A stretch of DNA of 43,694 bases from Flavobacteriales bacterium (GTDB lineage Bacteria; Bacteroidota; Bacteroidia; Flavobacteriales_F; PHOS-HE28): NCBI GenBank assembly GCA_016721005.1, contig JADKJM010000017.1:1-43694 (forward strand), in the 5' to 3' direction. Below, one piece after another: positions 8,650 through 17,255 of this stretch. The translations under genes and the position numbers were made by a program. The notes beneath the pieces are model-generated. The model ran no database searches and was not told the origin of the DNA. It worked only from the letters and a program-made list of their open reading frames with translations. Position 1 is the first letter of the stretch. Each line of letters opens with the position of its first letter.

Positions 8650-9777
8650 GCGAACGCCTTCTCCAGTTCCTGGATGATCCGCTCCGCCGCGTGGCCATCA
8701 CCATACAGGTCCCCGCACGTCGGCTTGCCGTGCTTCATGAAACCGGCGACGGCTTCCTTGATCCTCTTTGGATCGGCATCCACGAGAACCGCTTGACCGT
8801 GCTGCACCAGTTCAACCCATTCCGTTTCCGCACGAAGCACCACACAGGGTTTGTTGAAGAAGAAGGCCTCCTTCTGGACACCCCCGGAATCGGTGATGAC
8901 CAACCGCGCGTTGCGCTCCAGTGCGATCATATCCAAATAACCCACCGGTGGGATCAGGACGAGGTCCTTCGCGGCCGTTGCCAGTTCCGGTGAACGATCC
9001 AGACGATCCTGCGTTCGTGGATGCAATGGGAGCACCACGGGAAGGTCATGCGCCGAGGCCACTTCCGCCAATCCGGTGATGATCGCCTTGAGCCGATCCG
9101 CATCGTCCGTGTTGTTCTCCCGATGGATCGTGGCCAACACGAATTTCTCAGCGACCAATCCGTGCGTTTTCAATATCACCGAACGCTCGGCGGCAAGAGC
9201 GGAGAAGTACGAACTGTTGTCATACATCACGTCGCCGCCTCCGCATCACATGCGGTGAATCCATCGTCGCCCGCCCTTTGCTCTTGGGTTCGAATCCTTC
9301 GCGCCTCAGGTTGTCCACGGCAACCATCGTCGGGCAGAACAACCAGGTGGAGCAATGGTCACACATGATCCGGTTGATCTCCTCCGGCATGGATTTGTTG
9401 AAGGAACGAAGGCCTACCGATGTGGGCCATGGGGATCCGAAGCTTCGCAGTACCATCGCGGCAGCGAGGGTGCTGTTCGTAGCGCCATACAGGAGCACGA
9501 CATCCGGCTTGGCCTCCACCAGCACTTTTTCGATCGCGGACAACATGCTCGCCGTTTGATGGCCATGTGTTCCGGAGCCAACGCCCAGATCCCATTGCGG
9601 TTCCGGGATACCCAGTTCCTCGAAGAATACGCGGCTCATGCGCTCGTCGTAGTGCTGCCCCGTGTGCAACACCGAATGCACCATTCGACCTGATCGCCCG
9701 ATCGCCCGATCGATGGCCGCGGCTTTGACGAATTGCGGTCTCGCTCCAACGACACTGATCACATTCAACTTCGCCAT
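8646..9777 (-). CDS. wecB: UDP-N-acetylglucosamine 2-epimerase (non-hydrolysing), frameshifted
   Basis: Interconverts UDP-GlcNAc and UDP-ManNAc, feeding ManNAc-type sugars into surface polysaccharide. The first half reads VISVVGARPQFVKAAAIDRA, VLHTGQHYDERMSRVFFEEL and LRSFNKSMPEEINRIMCDHC. The second half reads KFVLATIHRENNTDDADRLK, VLPLHPRTQDRL and ITDSGGVQKEAFFFNKPCVV. The frame breaks near 9230, and a pair of compensating indels near 9415-9440 scrambles the AHIEAGL motif. The GDTNST motif reads GATNST, a D-to-A change at a residue implicated in catalysis in E. coli WecB. Repaired length is about 378 residues, normal. The start at 9777 overlaps the radC stop (TGATG). Confidence 0.9.
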
Positions 9778-10478
9778 CACATCATCCCATTATCCGCGAA
9801 ACTGTAATACCCTCCACCGGCGATGATCAAGTGATCCTGAACCGTGATGTCCAGCAGCCGAGCGCCGTCCACGAGTTTGCGTGTCAACTTGATGTCCTCC
9901 TCACTGGGTCGCAGTTGTCCGCTGGGGTGATTATGGCAGAGCACGATACACGAAGCTCGAACATCCAGTGCAAGCTTGAAGATGATCTTCGGATCGGCCA
10001 CCGTCCCATGCAGGCCGCCCCGGCTCACCGGCGTGCGCTCGATCAATCGGTTGCCACGATCCAACAACAAGAGCCAGAACTCCTCGTGCGGAAGATCGGC
10101 CAACTTCTCGCGCATCAGGTCGTGAGCGATCGCACTTGTGGTCACGCTTGGTCGCTCCGGCCTATCCGTGGTCCGCTGTCGGCGACCAAGTTCCAACGCC
10201 GCTAGGATGGACATCGCTTTCGCCTCGCCCATGCCCTTGTGTTTCATGAGATCCTGCACGCCCAGACCCGCCAACCGGTGCAGGTCATTTCCAACCTTGG
10301 CCAGGATCTTCTTCGACAAGTCCAATGCGCTCTCTTGCGCTGAACCCGATCGGATCAGGATCGCCATCAGCTCCGCGTCGGAGAGTGACCTTGCTCCCAA
10401 GCCCATGAGCTTCTCCCGGGGTCGGTCCTCCTTGGCCCAATCCCTGATCCGCATGCGTTGCTCGCCGTTCTCGTCCAT
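9777..10478 (-). CDS. radC: RadC family protein (UPF0758, JAB domain)
   Basis: Intact 233-residue RadC-type protein. The N-terminal helix-hairpin-helix-like region has MRIRDWAKEDRPREKLMGLG and the LGVQDLMKHKGMGEAKAM segment. The C-terminal JAB/MPN metalloprotease-like domain carries the metal motif CHNHPSG followed by LRPSEEDIKLTRKL. The biochemical role of RadC in bacteria is unsettled despite its name. An alternative start is the ATG at 10454. It follows rpsT past a strong terminator and precedes wecB with a 1-nt overlap, so it may lead the wecB operon. Confidence 0.9.
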   Translation of the reverse strand: MDENGEQRMRIRDWAKEDRPREKLMGLGARSLSDAELMAILIRSGSAQESALDLSKKILAKVGNDLHRLAGLGVQDLMKHKGMGEAKAMSILAALELGRRQRTTDRPERPSVTTSAIAHDLMREKLADLPHEEFWLLLLDRGNRLIERTPVSRGGLHGTVADPKIIFKLALDVRASCIVLCHNHPSGQLRPSEEDIKLTRKLVDGARLLDITVQDHLIIAGGGYYSFADNGMM

Positions 10479-10484
10479 GGAGTT

Positions 10485-10520
10485 GGGTACAAAACAAACA
10501 GGTCCTCAATGAGGACCTGT
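10485..10520 (-). terminator. Rho-independent terminator of rpsT
   Basis: A perfect 11-bp inverted repeat (ACAGGTCCTCA / TGAGGACCTGT, 10498-10520) lies about 20 nt after the rpsT stop. On the minus strand it is followed by TTGTTTTGT. This is the cleanest terminator in the window. Confidence 0.8.
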
Positions 10521-10540
10521 CCAAGATAGGTTCGGTCGGC

Positions 10541-10795
10541 CTACTTCAATCCGTTCACGTGCTTCTTCACGGAGGATTTCAGGTTGGCTGCTTTGTTCTT
10601 GTGGATGATGTTGCGCTTGGCGAGCTTATCCAACATCGCGGTCACCTCGGGAAGGAGCTTTTCAGCTTCCTTCTTGTCCGCAGTAGCGCGAATGTCACGC
10701 ACCGCGTTACGGGTGGTCTTGTTCTGGTAACGATTGCGGTCGTTGCGGGTCTCCGTCTGACGAACCCGCTTCAGTGCGGACTTATGGTTGGCCAT
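10541..10795 (-). CDS. rpsT: 30S ribosomal protein S20
   Basis: Small-subunit protein that binds the 5' domain of 16S rRNA. The 84-residue product reads MANHKSALKRVRQTETRNDR at the start and ends KNKAANLKSSVKKHVNGLK, all classic for S20. It is very basic and helical, and the length is normal. It is monocistronic, with its own promoter and terminator. Confidence 0.97.
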   Translation of the reverse strand: MANHKSALKRVRQTETRNDRNRYQNKTTRNAVRDIRATADKKEAEKLLPEVTAMLDKLAKRNIIHKNKAANLKSSVKKHVNGLK

Positions 10796-10827
10796 TGCTT
10801 GAGTGTTCCTTTTTCCGGAAGGGGGCG

Positions 10828-10858
10828 CAAATATAGGCGGGATGTGGGTTCAAGCAAG
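10828..10858 (-). promoter_or_regulatory. Bacteroidota-type promoter of rpsT
   Basis: On the minus strand CTTG, then exactly 19 nt, then TATATTTG (10828-10835). This fits the Bacteroidota consensus TTTG-N19-TAnnTTTG. It lies about 33 nt upstream of the rpsT ATG and is the best promoter match seen in the window. Confidence 0.7.
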
Positions 10859-10907
10859 GGCTGAAAGCAAATAGACCTCGAGGCCGGTCCGGCCAATGGG
10901 CAGGCCT

Positions 10908-12083
10908 TCAGTAGGCGTTCTCGTCCTTACCGAACATATTGGTCACGGTCTTCACTACGATCCTGAGATCCAGGAAGAAGGACCAGTTCTCCAAATACCA
11001 GACATCCAGTTCCACCCTGCGCTCCATCAATTCCGGCGTCCGGGTTTCGCCACGCATTCCATTCACCTGTGCCCAGCCGGTGATCCCGGGACGAACGAAG
11101 TGGCGCACCATGTACTTGTCGATGATGTCCCGGTACTGGTCATTCAAACGCAACGGATGAGGCCGGGGACCCACCACGCTCATTTGACCGGATAGCACAT
11201 TGAGGAATTGGGGCAGTTCGTCCAGGTTGCTCTTGCGCAGGAACCGGCCGACGGCGGTCACACGCGGGTCGTTCTTGGTGGCCTGCTTCACGTCCGCTTC
11301 AACATTCATGCGCATGCTTCGGAACTTCCAGCAGACGAACGCCTTGTTGTCGCGGCCTAGACGCATCTGTTTGAAGAAGACCGGACCCTTGCTGGACAGC
11401 TTGATGAACAACGCCAGAAGTGGGAACAGCCAAGTGAACACCAATGCGATGACCAGGATCGAGAAGACGATATCGAAAGCACGCTTGACCCTGCGGTTGA
11501 TCCCTTGGTCCATCGGCTCCTTGCGCAGCTTGCTCACGGGCACTGCTCCGTGGAATTCGAGCTCGGAGACCTTGACCACTGGAATGAAGCTCTCCCCGCT
11601 CGGGATGATCCGGAACCGGATGGTGTTCCGTTCACAGAATTCCATCAGGTCCGTCACGTCCTGTTTCCGTGTGCCCGGTAGTGCGCAATACACGATATCG
11701 ATCCTGTTCTGGATCACGTATGCCTTCATGGACTCCACATCGCCTACACGGCGCGAGCCGAGCAACCCGTTGATGGGTTCATCATTGAAGATGCCGCGGA
11801 ACCGATATCCTCGCACCGTTTGATCCTCACAATACCGGAAGATCTCTTCTGCCGCAGGGCCATCACCCACGATCACCAGATCCTTCACCGAGGTGAGTGG
11901 ATCCAACGTGAACACCTTGTTCAGGCCGGTCTGGACGTTCTGGAAGGACAATTTGCCGGAACGCAACAACGCGTTCAGGTCCTGGACCCGGTCGGATCCA
12001 CCGACGGAACGTCCAGTACCATCCCCTCCGCTCGTTCCTCTTGTCCGTTCCATCTGTTTGGTGTGCCCTCTTGCCTGAACCAA
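10908..12083 (-). CDS. Polyprenyl-phosphate sugar-1-phosphate transferase (WcaJ/ExoY-like)
   Basis: Initiating enzyme of surface polysaccharide assembly: it moves a sugar-1-phosphate from a UDP-sugar to undecaprenyl phosphate at the inner membrane. Residues 70-200 form a CoA-binding-like domain (KDLVIVGDGPAAEEIFRYCE). After one hydrophobic segment (AFDIVFSILVIALVFTWLFP) comes the bacterial sugar transferase domain with FFKQMRLGRDNKAFVCWKFR, LRKSNLDELPQFLNVLSG, MSVVGPRPHP and RPGITGWAQVNGMRGET. Relatives of the WcaJ type have four or five N-terminal membrane helices; here they are absent and the N-terminus is Gly/Arg-rich. A promoter-like TAGATTTG only 17 nt upstream suggests the short form may be real. 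The frame is intact. Confidence 0.85.
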   Translation of the reverse strand: MVQARGHTKQMERTRGTSGGDGTGRSVGGSDRVQDLNALLRSGKLSFQNVQTGLNKVFTLDPLTSVKDLVIVGDGPAAEEIFRYCEDQTVRGYRFRGIFNDEPINGLLGSRRVGDVESMKAYVIQNRIDIVYCALPGTRKQDVTDLMEFCERNTIRFRIIPSGESFIPVVKVSELEFHGAVPVSKLRKEPMDQGINRRVKRAFDIVFSILVIALVFTWLFPLLALFIKLSSKGPVFFKQMRLGRDNKAFVCWKFRSMRMNVEADVKQATKNDPRVTAVGRFLRKSNLDELPQFLNVLSGQMSVVGPRPHPLRLNDQYRDIIDKYMVRHFVRPGITGWAQVNGMRGETRTPELMERRVELDVWYLENWSFFLDLRIVVKTVTNMFGKDENAY

Positions 12084-12099
12084 GGCTGGTGAGCGAGGG

Positions 12100-12107
12100 C
12101 AAATCTA
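12100..12107 (-). promoter_or_regulatory. Promoter -7 element for the sugar transferase gene
   Basis: The minus strand reads TAGATTTG, an exact TAnnTTTG match, with TTGACAAG about 20 nt further upstream as a possible -33 element. It lies 17 nt before the first start codon at 12083; the ATG at 12050 (MERTRG) is an alternative start. Confidence 0.55.
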
Positions 12108-12197
12108 GGCTTGGACTGAGGTCTTGTCAAGTTGGTCGAAGAAAATCAACATTTCGTCGAGGTATTCAATGGTTCGAGGATTTGTATGTGGTGGTTT

Positions 12198-13010
12198 TCA
12201 GGCTGACCCTCTGGCAGTTCCATCCTGTTCGACAATTTCCGGTTTTCGGCTGAACAGGCGGCTGGCCGAACTCTTCATCACCATGTAAAGGAAGATAGAA
12301 TTCGTCACCAAGTAACGCTTCCACAACCTTTTTGGTTCCAGCCCTAACCGGAACAGCCACTCCAATGCAAGTCTTCGCATCCAAGCGGGCGCCCTGCGCT
12401 CAAGGCCGGCGTAGAGAAGGAACGCCCCTCCAAGCCCTATCATCACTCCATTCACTCGTCCTTTCATGAGTGCCATCCAGCGTTCCTGCTTCGGGCATCC
12501 CAAGGAGACCATGACGATATCCGCCCGTGCGTCGTTGATCCGTTGCGCCTCCGCAGAAAGATCCATGGCTTCCAGAGGTCCGAAAGGCGGAGCATGTGCG
12601 CCAGCGATCACCAGTGTTGGATGCTCCTTCGCCGCGCGCTCGATGATCGCTTGCTGGGTGGAGTCCTTCCCGCCGTAGAGGAAAACGCGAAGTCCATCCG
12701 CCGCTGCGCGTTCAAGGATAGCGGGCATGAGGTCATTCCCGGCCACGCGCTCCTGACCTGTACGGTGGAACAGGTTCATGGCATAGCGAACCGGCATGCC
12801 ATCGGCCGTGGCCAGGTCAGCACCATTCACCACTTCGGCGAATGCTGGGTCGCGGGCTTCCACCGTCATGTGTGCATTCACACAGCAGACATAAGAAGAA
12901 GTTCGGCTTGCGGCCAACCGTGCGATCGTTGAAACCTGCTCGTCGAATGAACCGACAGTCATATCGACCGTGAGGACGCGCTTCTTCGGTGGAAGGGTGT
13001 TCCCGATCAT
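12198..13010 (-). CDS. WecG/TagA/CpsF family glycosyltransferase
   Basis: GT26-type enzyme adding a second sugar (often ManNAc or ManNAcA) onto the lipid-linked first sugar at the inner face of the membrane. Signature segments are CCVNAHMTVEARDPAFAEVV, NGADLATADGMPVRYAMNLF, VFLYGGKDSTQQAIIERAA and DIVMVSLGCPKQERWMALM, which carries the conserved KQE. The C-terminus ends with a basic-hydrophobic tail (NSIFLYMVMKSSASRLFSRK) that could bind membrane. I chose the ATG at 13010 because it overlaps the upstream epimerase stop by ATGA; an upstream in-frame start at 13061 is less likely. The pairing with wecB fits a ManNAc-containing repeat unit, which is inference. Confidence 0.85.
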   Translation of the reverse strand: MIGNTLPPKKRVLTVDMTVGSFDEQVSTIARLAASRTSSYVCCVNAHMTVEARDPAFAEVVNGADLATADGMPVRYAMNLFHRTGQERVAGNDLMPAILERAAADGLRVFLYGGKDSTQQAIIERAAKEHPTLVIAGAHAPPFGPLEAMDLSAEAQRINDARADIVMVSLGCPKQERWMALMKGRVNGVMIGLGGAFLLYAGLERRAPAWMRRLALEWLFRLGLEPKRLWKRYLVTNSIFLYMVMKSSASRLFSRKPEIVEQDGTARGSA

Positions 13011-14030
13011 GCGATCGATCCGTTCATGGAACGTGTATCCTTCTTGACCCCGGGTTGCCAACGATCGCTGCCGTCATCATACCACTGAACGGTCCTTTCG
13101 ATCCCATCGGCCATGGTGTGCGGTGATGCACCAAGCGCGGCGACCGTCCGGTCCATCGGCGTGATGTAGTCGGAGGTCATGCTCTTGAATCGACCACTGT
13201 TCATGGGGAACGGGATGCGCAAGGCTTTGAACAGATCGCCTGCGAGCGCCATCACCCTCACGATCCATGTCGGGATGTATCGGACCGGTTTGCCGATGAG
13301 CGCCTTGGACACGGCCTCGACCCAGATCTTCAGATCGAACGGATCATCGCCGACATAGAAGACCCGACCATCCACCGTCCCACGCTGTACGGTGAGTGAT
13401 CCGATCGATCTGCCAGACCACATTGCCCACATATCCATAAGAACGGATGACCTTCTTGCGGCCGGGGTGGAAATAGAGGCCCTTGCGCATGACCTTGAAC
13501 ATCACATCCCGATAGCGCAGTGACCATGGCCCCCAGATGGTGGTTGGCCGAATGATGGTCCAGCAACATTCCAAACCTGCTTCGCGGGTGATCAGTTCGG
13601 TACGCCGCTTCGATTCCCCGTACACGGTGAAGGGCTTGAAGTCCAGATCGTCCTTGGGCTGGTAGCCCGCTTCGCAGACGAACTGCGTGCTTGTTACGAT
13701 GATCCGTTGGATCGTTGAGCAGCTTTTCAATTGTTCCAACAGGATCCGTGTGCCCTCATGGTTCTGGCGGTAGGCCTCCACGTCGGTCGCTTCATCGGTA
13801 TCCGTTCGTGCGGCAAGGTGTACGACATGGGTTGGCGCGAATTCCCTGATCAATTGGCCGCATGCTTCACCATTGAGGATGTCCGCTTCCTTCCAATAAG
13901 GAAGCTGGTCCGGGCAAAGAGGCGGGTTCCAGTCGAGGTTCAGGATGGGAACCTGCTTCTCTTCATAGAACCGGATCAGATCCGTTCCGATGAAACCGGA
14001 ACCGCCTGTGATCAATAGCCGCATGCCCAT
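13007..14030 (-). CDS. NAD-dependent epimerase/dehydratase (extended SDR), one frameshift
   Basis: Sugar-nucleotide modifying enzyme. The Rossmann start reads MRLLITGGSGFIGTDLIRFY with the GxxGxxG motif. Further on are THVVHLAARTDTDEATDVEA, VTSTQFVCEAG, and the catalytic YGESK (YxxxK). IIRPTTIWGPWSLRYRDVM and SYGYVGNVVWQI follow. The frame then breaks near 13400 and resumes as GRVFYVGDDPFDLKIWVEAV to GVKKDTRSMNGSIA. The repaired length of about 340 residues is normal. The start may be the ATG at 14030 or at 14024. It overlaps the downstream glycosyltransferase start by ATGA. The exact substrate cannot be told. Confidence 0.8.
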
Positions 14031-14282
14031 ACTGTGTTCCGCTTCAACTCCCGCCATTCGACCCCTCGGGTGGAAAGGTCCGGTTCAACGCAGGAACGGT
14101 GGCCAAAGATGCGAAGCGTCCGGTGGTGCGGATCGAGGTGGTCATGGTTCGGGTCATTCCCACACGGTCATCCGATCATTGGGAAGGGTTCGATGCCATT
14201 CGTCGAACCCTCGATCGGATCGGTCGAGAAATGTGAACTGAATTGCCCTACTCCAAGTTGAAGGTTCCAAGTTCACCGACCC

Positions 14283-17021
14283 ATGACCATCACTTGTACT
14301 CGTATCGTCCTGGCCTTCGCGATCCTCTCTCTCGCGCTCACATCACAGGCCGCCACGTACTACGTTTCCAACAGCGGCAACGACACCAACAACGGCACCA
14401 GCCAAGCCACGGCATGGCAGACCATCGGCCGGGTGAACCAGATCTCCGGTTCGCTCCAAGCGGGTGACAAGGTCCTCTTCCAACGCGGTGGTCTGTTCCG
14501 GGGCAAGCTCACGATCTCCTCCAGTGGCACCGCCGCGAACAAGATCGAGGTGGGCGCTTACGGATCGGGTGATCAACCGGTGATCAGCGGAAGCATCGCC
14601 GTGGCGAACTGGACGGTCCAGTCGGGTAACATCTGGCGCGCGCCGGTTTCCCAAGCGGTGAAGCAGGTGTATGTGAACGGCCAATTGATGGAGATCGCGC
14701 GTTACCCCAACACGGGGTGGTTGCGGGTTGATCAAGGTACCACCACCACGTTGACGGATGCCGCGATCACGCAACCAACAGGCACATGGAACGGAGCAAC
14801 CGCGGTGATCCGGACCACCCAATGGAGCTACGATACTGCATTCGTCACGGCGCAGAACGGAAGCACCCTTACGCACACGTCCACCGGCAACAACCTCGGC
14901 GCATTGAGCTGGGGCTACTTCCTGCGCAACAAATTGTCCATGCTCGATGCGCCGAACGAGTGGTTCTATGATGGCGCGGCGGGATACCTCTACCTCCAGT
15001 GCCCGGGCAATGCGAATCCGAACAACCTGTTGGTGGAAGCCGCCGTGCTGGACAACGCCATTTATGTGAGCTACCAGCGGCAGCACATCAAGATCTCCGA
15101 GATCGCGATGCGCCACAACACGGCAGCGTCGCTGCGTCTTGCCGTGAGCACCAACCTGGAGGCGATGAACTGCACGATCACCGATACGTGGCAGGGCATC
15201 TACAGCACCGGCAACGGGCAGAACTTCCACCACAACACCATCCGGCGCACGTACGGCACGGGGGTGTACCTGATCGACAACAACACACAGTTCAACGACA
15301 ACATCCTGGAGGAGATCGCGATGCAACCGGGCCTTGGGGAAAAGGATTGGGGCTACATCGGTTTCCGTTGCAATGGAACGGGGATGATCGTGCAACGCAA
15401 TCGCCTGACCGACATCGGGTACATCGGGATGACCGTGGAGCAGAACAGCTTGGTGGAGCAGAACGTGATCCAACGCGCCATGCGCATCCTGAACGACGGT
15501 GGTGGCATCGCACTGGAGAGTGCTGATGGCATGATCATCCGCGACAACATCGTGATGGACCTGGTGGGGAACGTGGAGAGCTGCGCACCGGAATACCACA
15601 ACTCCTTCCCGATGTGCCACGGCATCTACTTCGGGAACTACAGCAACAAGAACACGCTGGTGCAACGCAACACGGTGACCAATTGCTCGGTGAGCGGGAT
15701 CCATGTGGATCATACCATGGTGAGTTCGGGCAACCAGATCAAGGACAACATCCTGTTCAACAACCTGATCCAGCTGAGCCTCTCCGACTACAGCAACTAC
15801 AACGGCCCCGGAGCCACCGCGCCCTACTATGTGCCGAGCTTCAACACGGTGTACAGCGGCAACATCCTGTACGCCGTCACGAAGGACCAGCTGTGCATGC
15901 AACAACTGCATGTGTACGGCGCGAACTGGGTGGATTACGGCACCTTTTCGAACAACATGTACTACGCGCCCTACAACGATCGCAGCATCTTCCTGCACAA
16001 CCACAACACCACCGAGCAACGCACCTTCACCCTGGAGCGCTGGCAGAGCGAGCGGAACGAGGACCTGAACTCGACGCGGAGCCCATTGCGGTTGGAGGAT
16101 AAAGCGGTGACCGAGATCTTCGGCACCAACCCGGTGCCCAATAGCACCTTCGCTTCCAACGTGAACGGCTGGAGCGGTTGGCCCACACAGGCGTTGCTTA
16201 CGCATGACCAGACCCATTTGGATGCCGGTTGCTTGAAGGTGGATTTCTCCAACAACGCCAGCAGCAACGTCTTCACCCTGAAGCACAACACCCTGATCCC
16301 GGTGCAGAACGGACAGTGGTACCGCATGCGCTTCAGCATCGTCAGCACCCTATTCGGCGAAGTGGAAGTGGGCTTCAAGGGGCAGACCCAACTGGCCGGA
16401 CTTGAAATGGAGGGCCGCAACCATGTGACCTTCGATACAGGGCGGCGCGACGCCACGTTCTTCTTCCAGAGCACGATCAGCGATCAAGGGTCCTGCTCCT
16501 TCGCCAACGTGTACACGGAGGGCACCTACTTCCTGGACAACGTGCAATTGGACCGGGTGGCGGTGATCGACCTCGATCCCTTCGCGAAGCAGCAACTGCT
16601 GATCAACGACCAAGGGGTTTCCCAGTCGTACACCCTGGACGGTTGTTGGAGCGATCTGCACGGCGGCCTGTACAATGGGGCGGTGACCCTGCCCGCGTAC
16701 ACGTCCGTGGTGCTGGTGAAGGAACCCGAAGGCTCCTGCATGACCACGGGCGTGGAGGACAGTGAAGCACAGGCCGATGGATCGAGCAATTTCCTTTACC
16801 CGAACCCGGTGAGCCGTGGAAGTGAGTTGAACCTGACGCCCGGGGCCGGTGCCCAGCGCATGGTGCGCGGCTTCACCATGAACGGCGAACTGGTGTGGGA
16901 GGAACGGATCGACGCGGGGATCCGTGTGATCGGCCTTCCCGCCGAACTGGGCCCCGGCGCGTATGTGGTGCAGATCACGGAGGGTGATCGGCGGGCGCAG
17001 CAGCGGTTGGTCGTGATGTAG
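14283..17021 (+). CDS. T9SS-exported right-handed beta-helix protein
   Basis: A 912-residue intact protein. The signal peptide MTITCTRIVLAFAILSLALT ends near the AATYYVS cleavage region. The mature start TYYVSNSGNDTNNGTSQATA is typical of parallel beta-helix carbohydrate-active proteins. Residues about 250-480 hold short Asn-rich coils (FHHNTIRRTYGTGVYLIDNN, VQRNTVTNCSVSGIHVDHT) that form the right-handed beta-helix. A carbohydrate-binding-like jelly roll may follow at about 610-760 (NPVPNSTFASNVNGWSGWP). The last about 75 residues, from NFLYPNPVSRGSELNL to AYVVQITEGDRRAQQRLVV, are a type A T9SS sorting domain. It is probably a secreted or surface polysaccharide-active protein. It runs on the plus strand against the surrounding polysaccharide genes. 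Confidence 0.85.
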   Translation: MTITCTRIVLAFAILSLALTSQAATYYVSNSGNDTNNGTSQATAWQTIGRVNQISGSLQAGDKVLFQRGGLFRGKLTISSSGTAANKIEVGAYGSGDQPVISGSIAVANWTVQSGNIWRAPVSQAVKQVYVNGQLMEIARYPNTGWLRVDQGTTTTLTDAAITQPTGTWNGATAVIRTTQWSYDTAFVTAQNGSTLTHTSTGNNLGALSWGYFLRNKLSMLDAPNEWFYDGAAGYLYLQCPGNANPNNLLVEAAVLDNAIYVSYQRQHIKISEIAMRHNTAASLRLAVSTNLEAMNCTITDTWQGIYSTGNGQNFHHNTIRRTYGTGVYLIDNNTQFNDNILEEIAMQPGLGEKDWGYIGFRCNGTGMIVQRNRLTDIGYIGMTVEQNSLVEQNVIQRAMRILNDGGGIALESADGMIIRDNIVMDLVGNVESCAPEYHNSFPMCHGIYFGNYSNKNTLVQRNTVTNCSVSGIHVDHTMVSSGNQIKDNILFNNLIQLSLSDYSNYNGPGATAPYYVPSFNTVYSGNILYAVTKDQLCMQQLHVYGANWVDYGTFSNNMYYAPYNDRSIFLHNHNTTEQRTFTLERWQSERNEDLNSTRSPLRLEDKAVTEIFGTNPVPNSTFASNVNGWSGWPTQALLTHDQTHLDAGCLKVDFSNNASSNVFTLKHNTLIPVQNGQWYRMRFSIVSTLFGEVEVGFKGQTQLAGLEMEGRNHVTFDTGRRDATFFFQSTISDQGSCSFANVYTEGTYFLDNVQLDRVAVIDLDPFAKQQLLINDQGVSQSYTLDGCWSDLHGGLYNGAVTLPAYTSVVLVKEPEGSCMTTGVEDSEAQADGSSNFLYPNPVSRGSELNLTPGAGAQRMVRGFTMNGELVWEERIDAGIRVIGLPAELGPGAYVVQITEGDRRAQQRLVVM

Positions 17022-17130
17022 TCATTGCGAGCTCAGCGAAGCAACCTCGTCCCGCGCAGCCCCCGTGATCGTCAGCGCGCCCCCCCGGAGCCGTCACTGC
17101 GGGCCGTCATCCCGGCCTTGAGCCGGGACG
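17021..17130 (+). repeat. Dispersed repeat element, copy A, with hairpin
   Basis: 17021-17051 is a 31-nt module starting GTCATTGCGAGC and ending AAGCAACCTCGTC. It recurs in the same orientation at 20932 and 21040. It is followed by shared sub-modules (CGCGCAGCC, CGTCAGC, CGGAGCCGTCACTGCGGGCC) in a different order from copy B, and by a hairpin CCCGGC/GCCGGG at 17111-17127. The core has internal dyad symmetry (TTGC...GCAA). It belongs to a mosaic intergenic repeat family; no protein is encoded. Confidence 0.7.
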
Positions 17131-17255
17131 CTGCCTCGTCCAGCGTAACCACTCCGATCGTCCCGACCTTTCACGATCTTGAATTTGAACTATAGGATCC
17201 TCGCCGTATGTTGTCATTGCCATGTTGACGAAAAAGCCGCCAATGGCAAGCACAC

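Noticed and set aside
14343..16286. 647-codon minus-strand ORF opposite the beta-helix gene
   Set aside because: It is a His/Val-rich shadow of a gene with a signal peptide, beta-helix coils and a T9SS domain on the plus strand.
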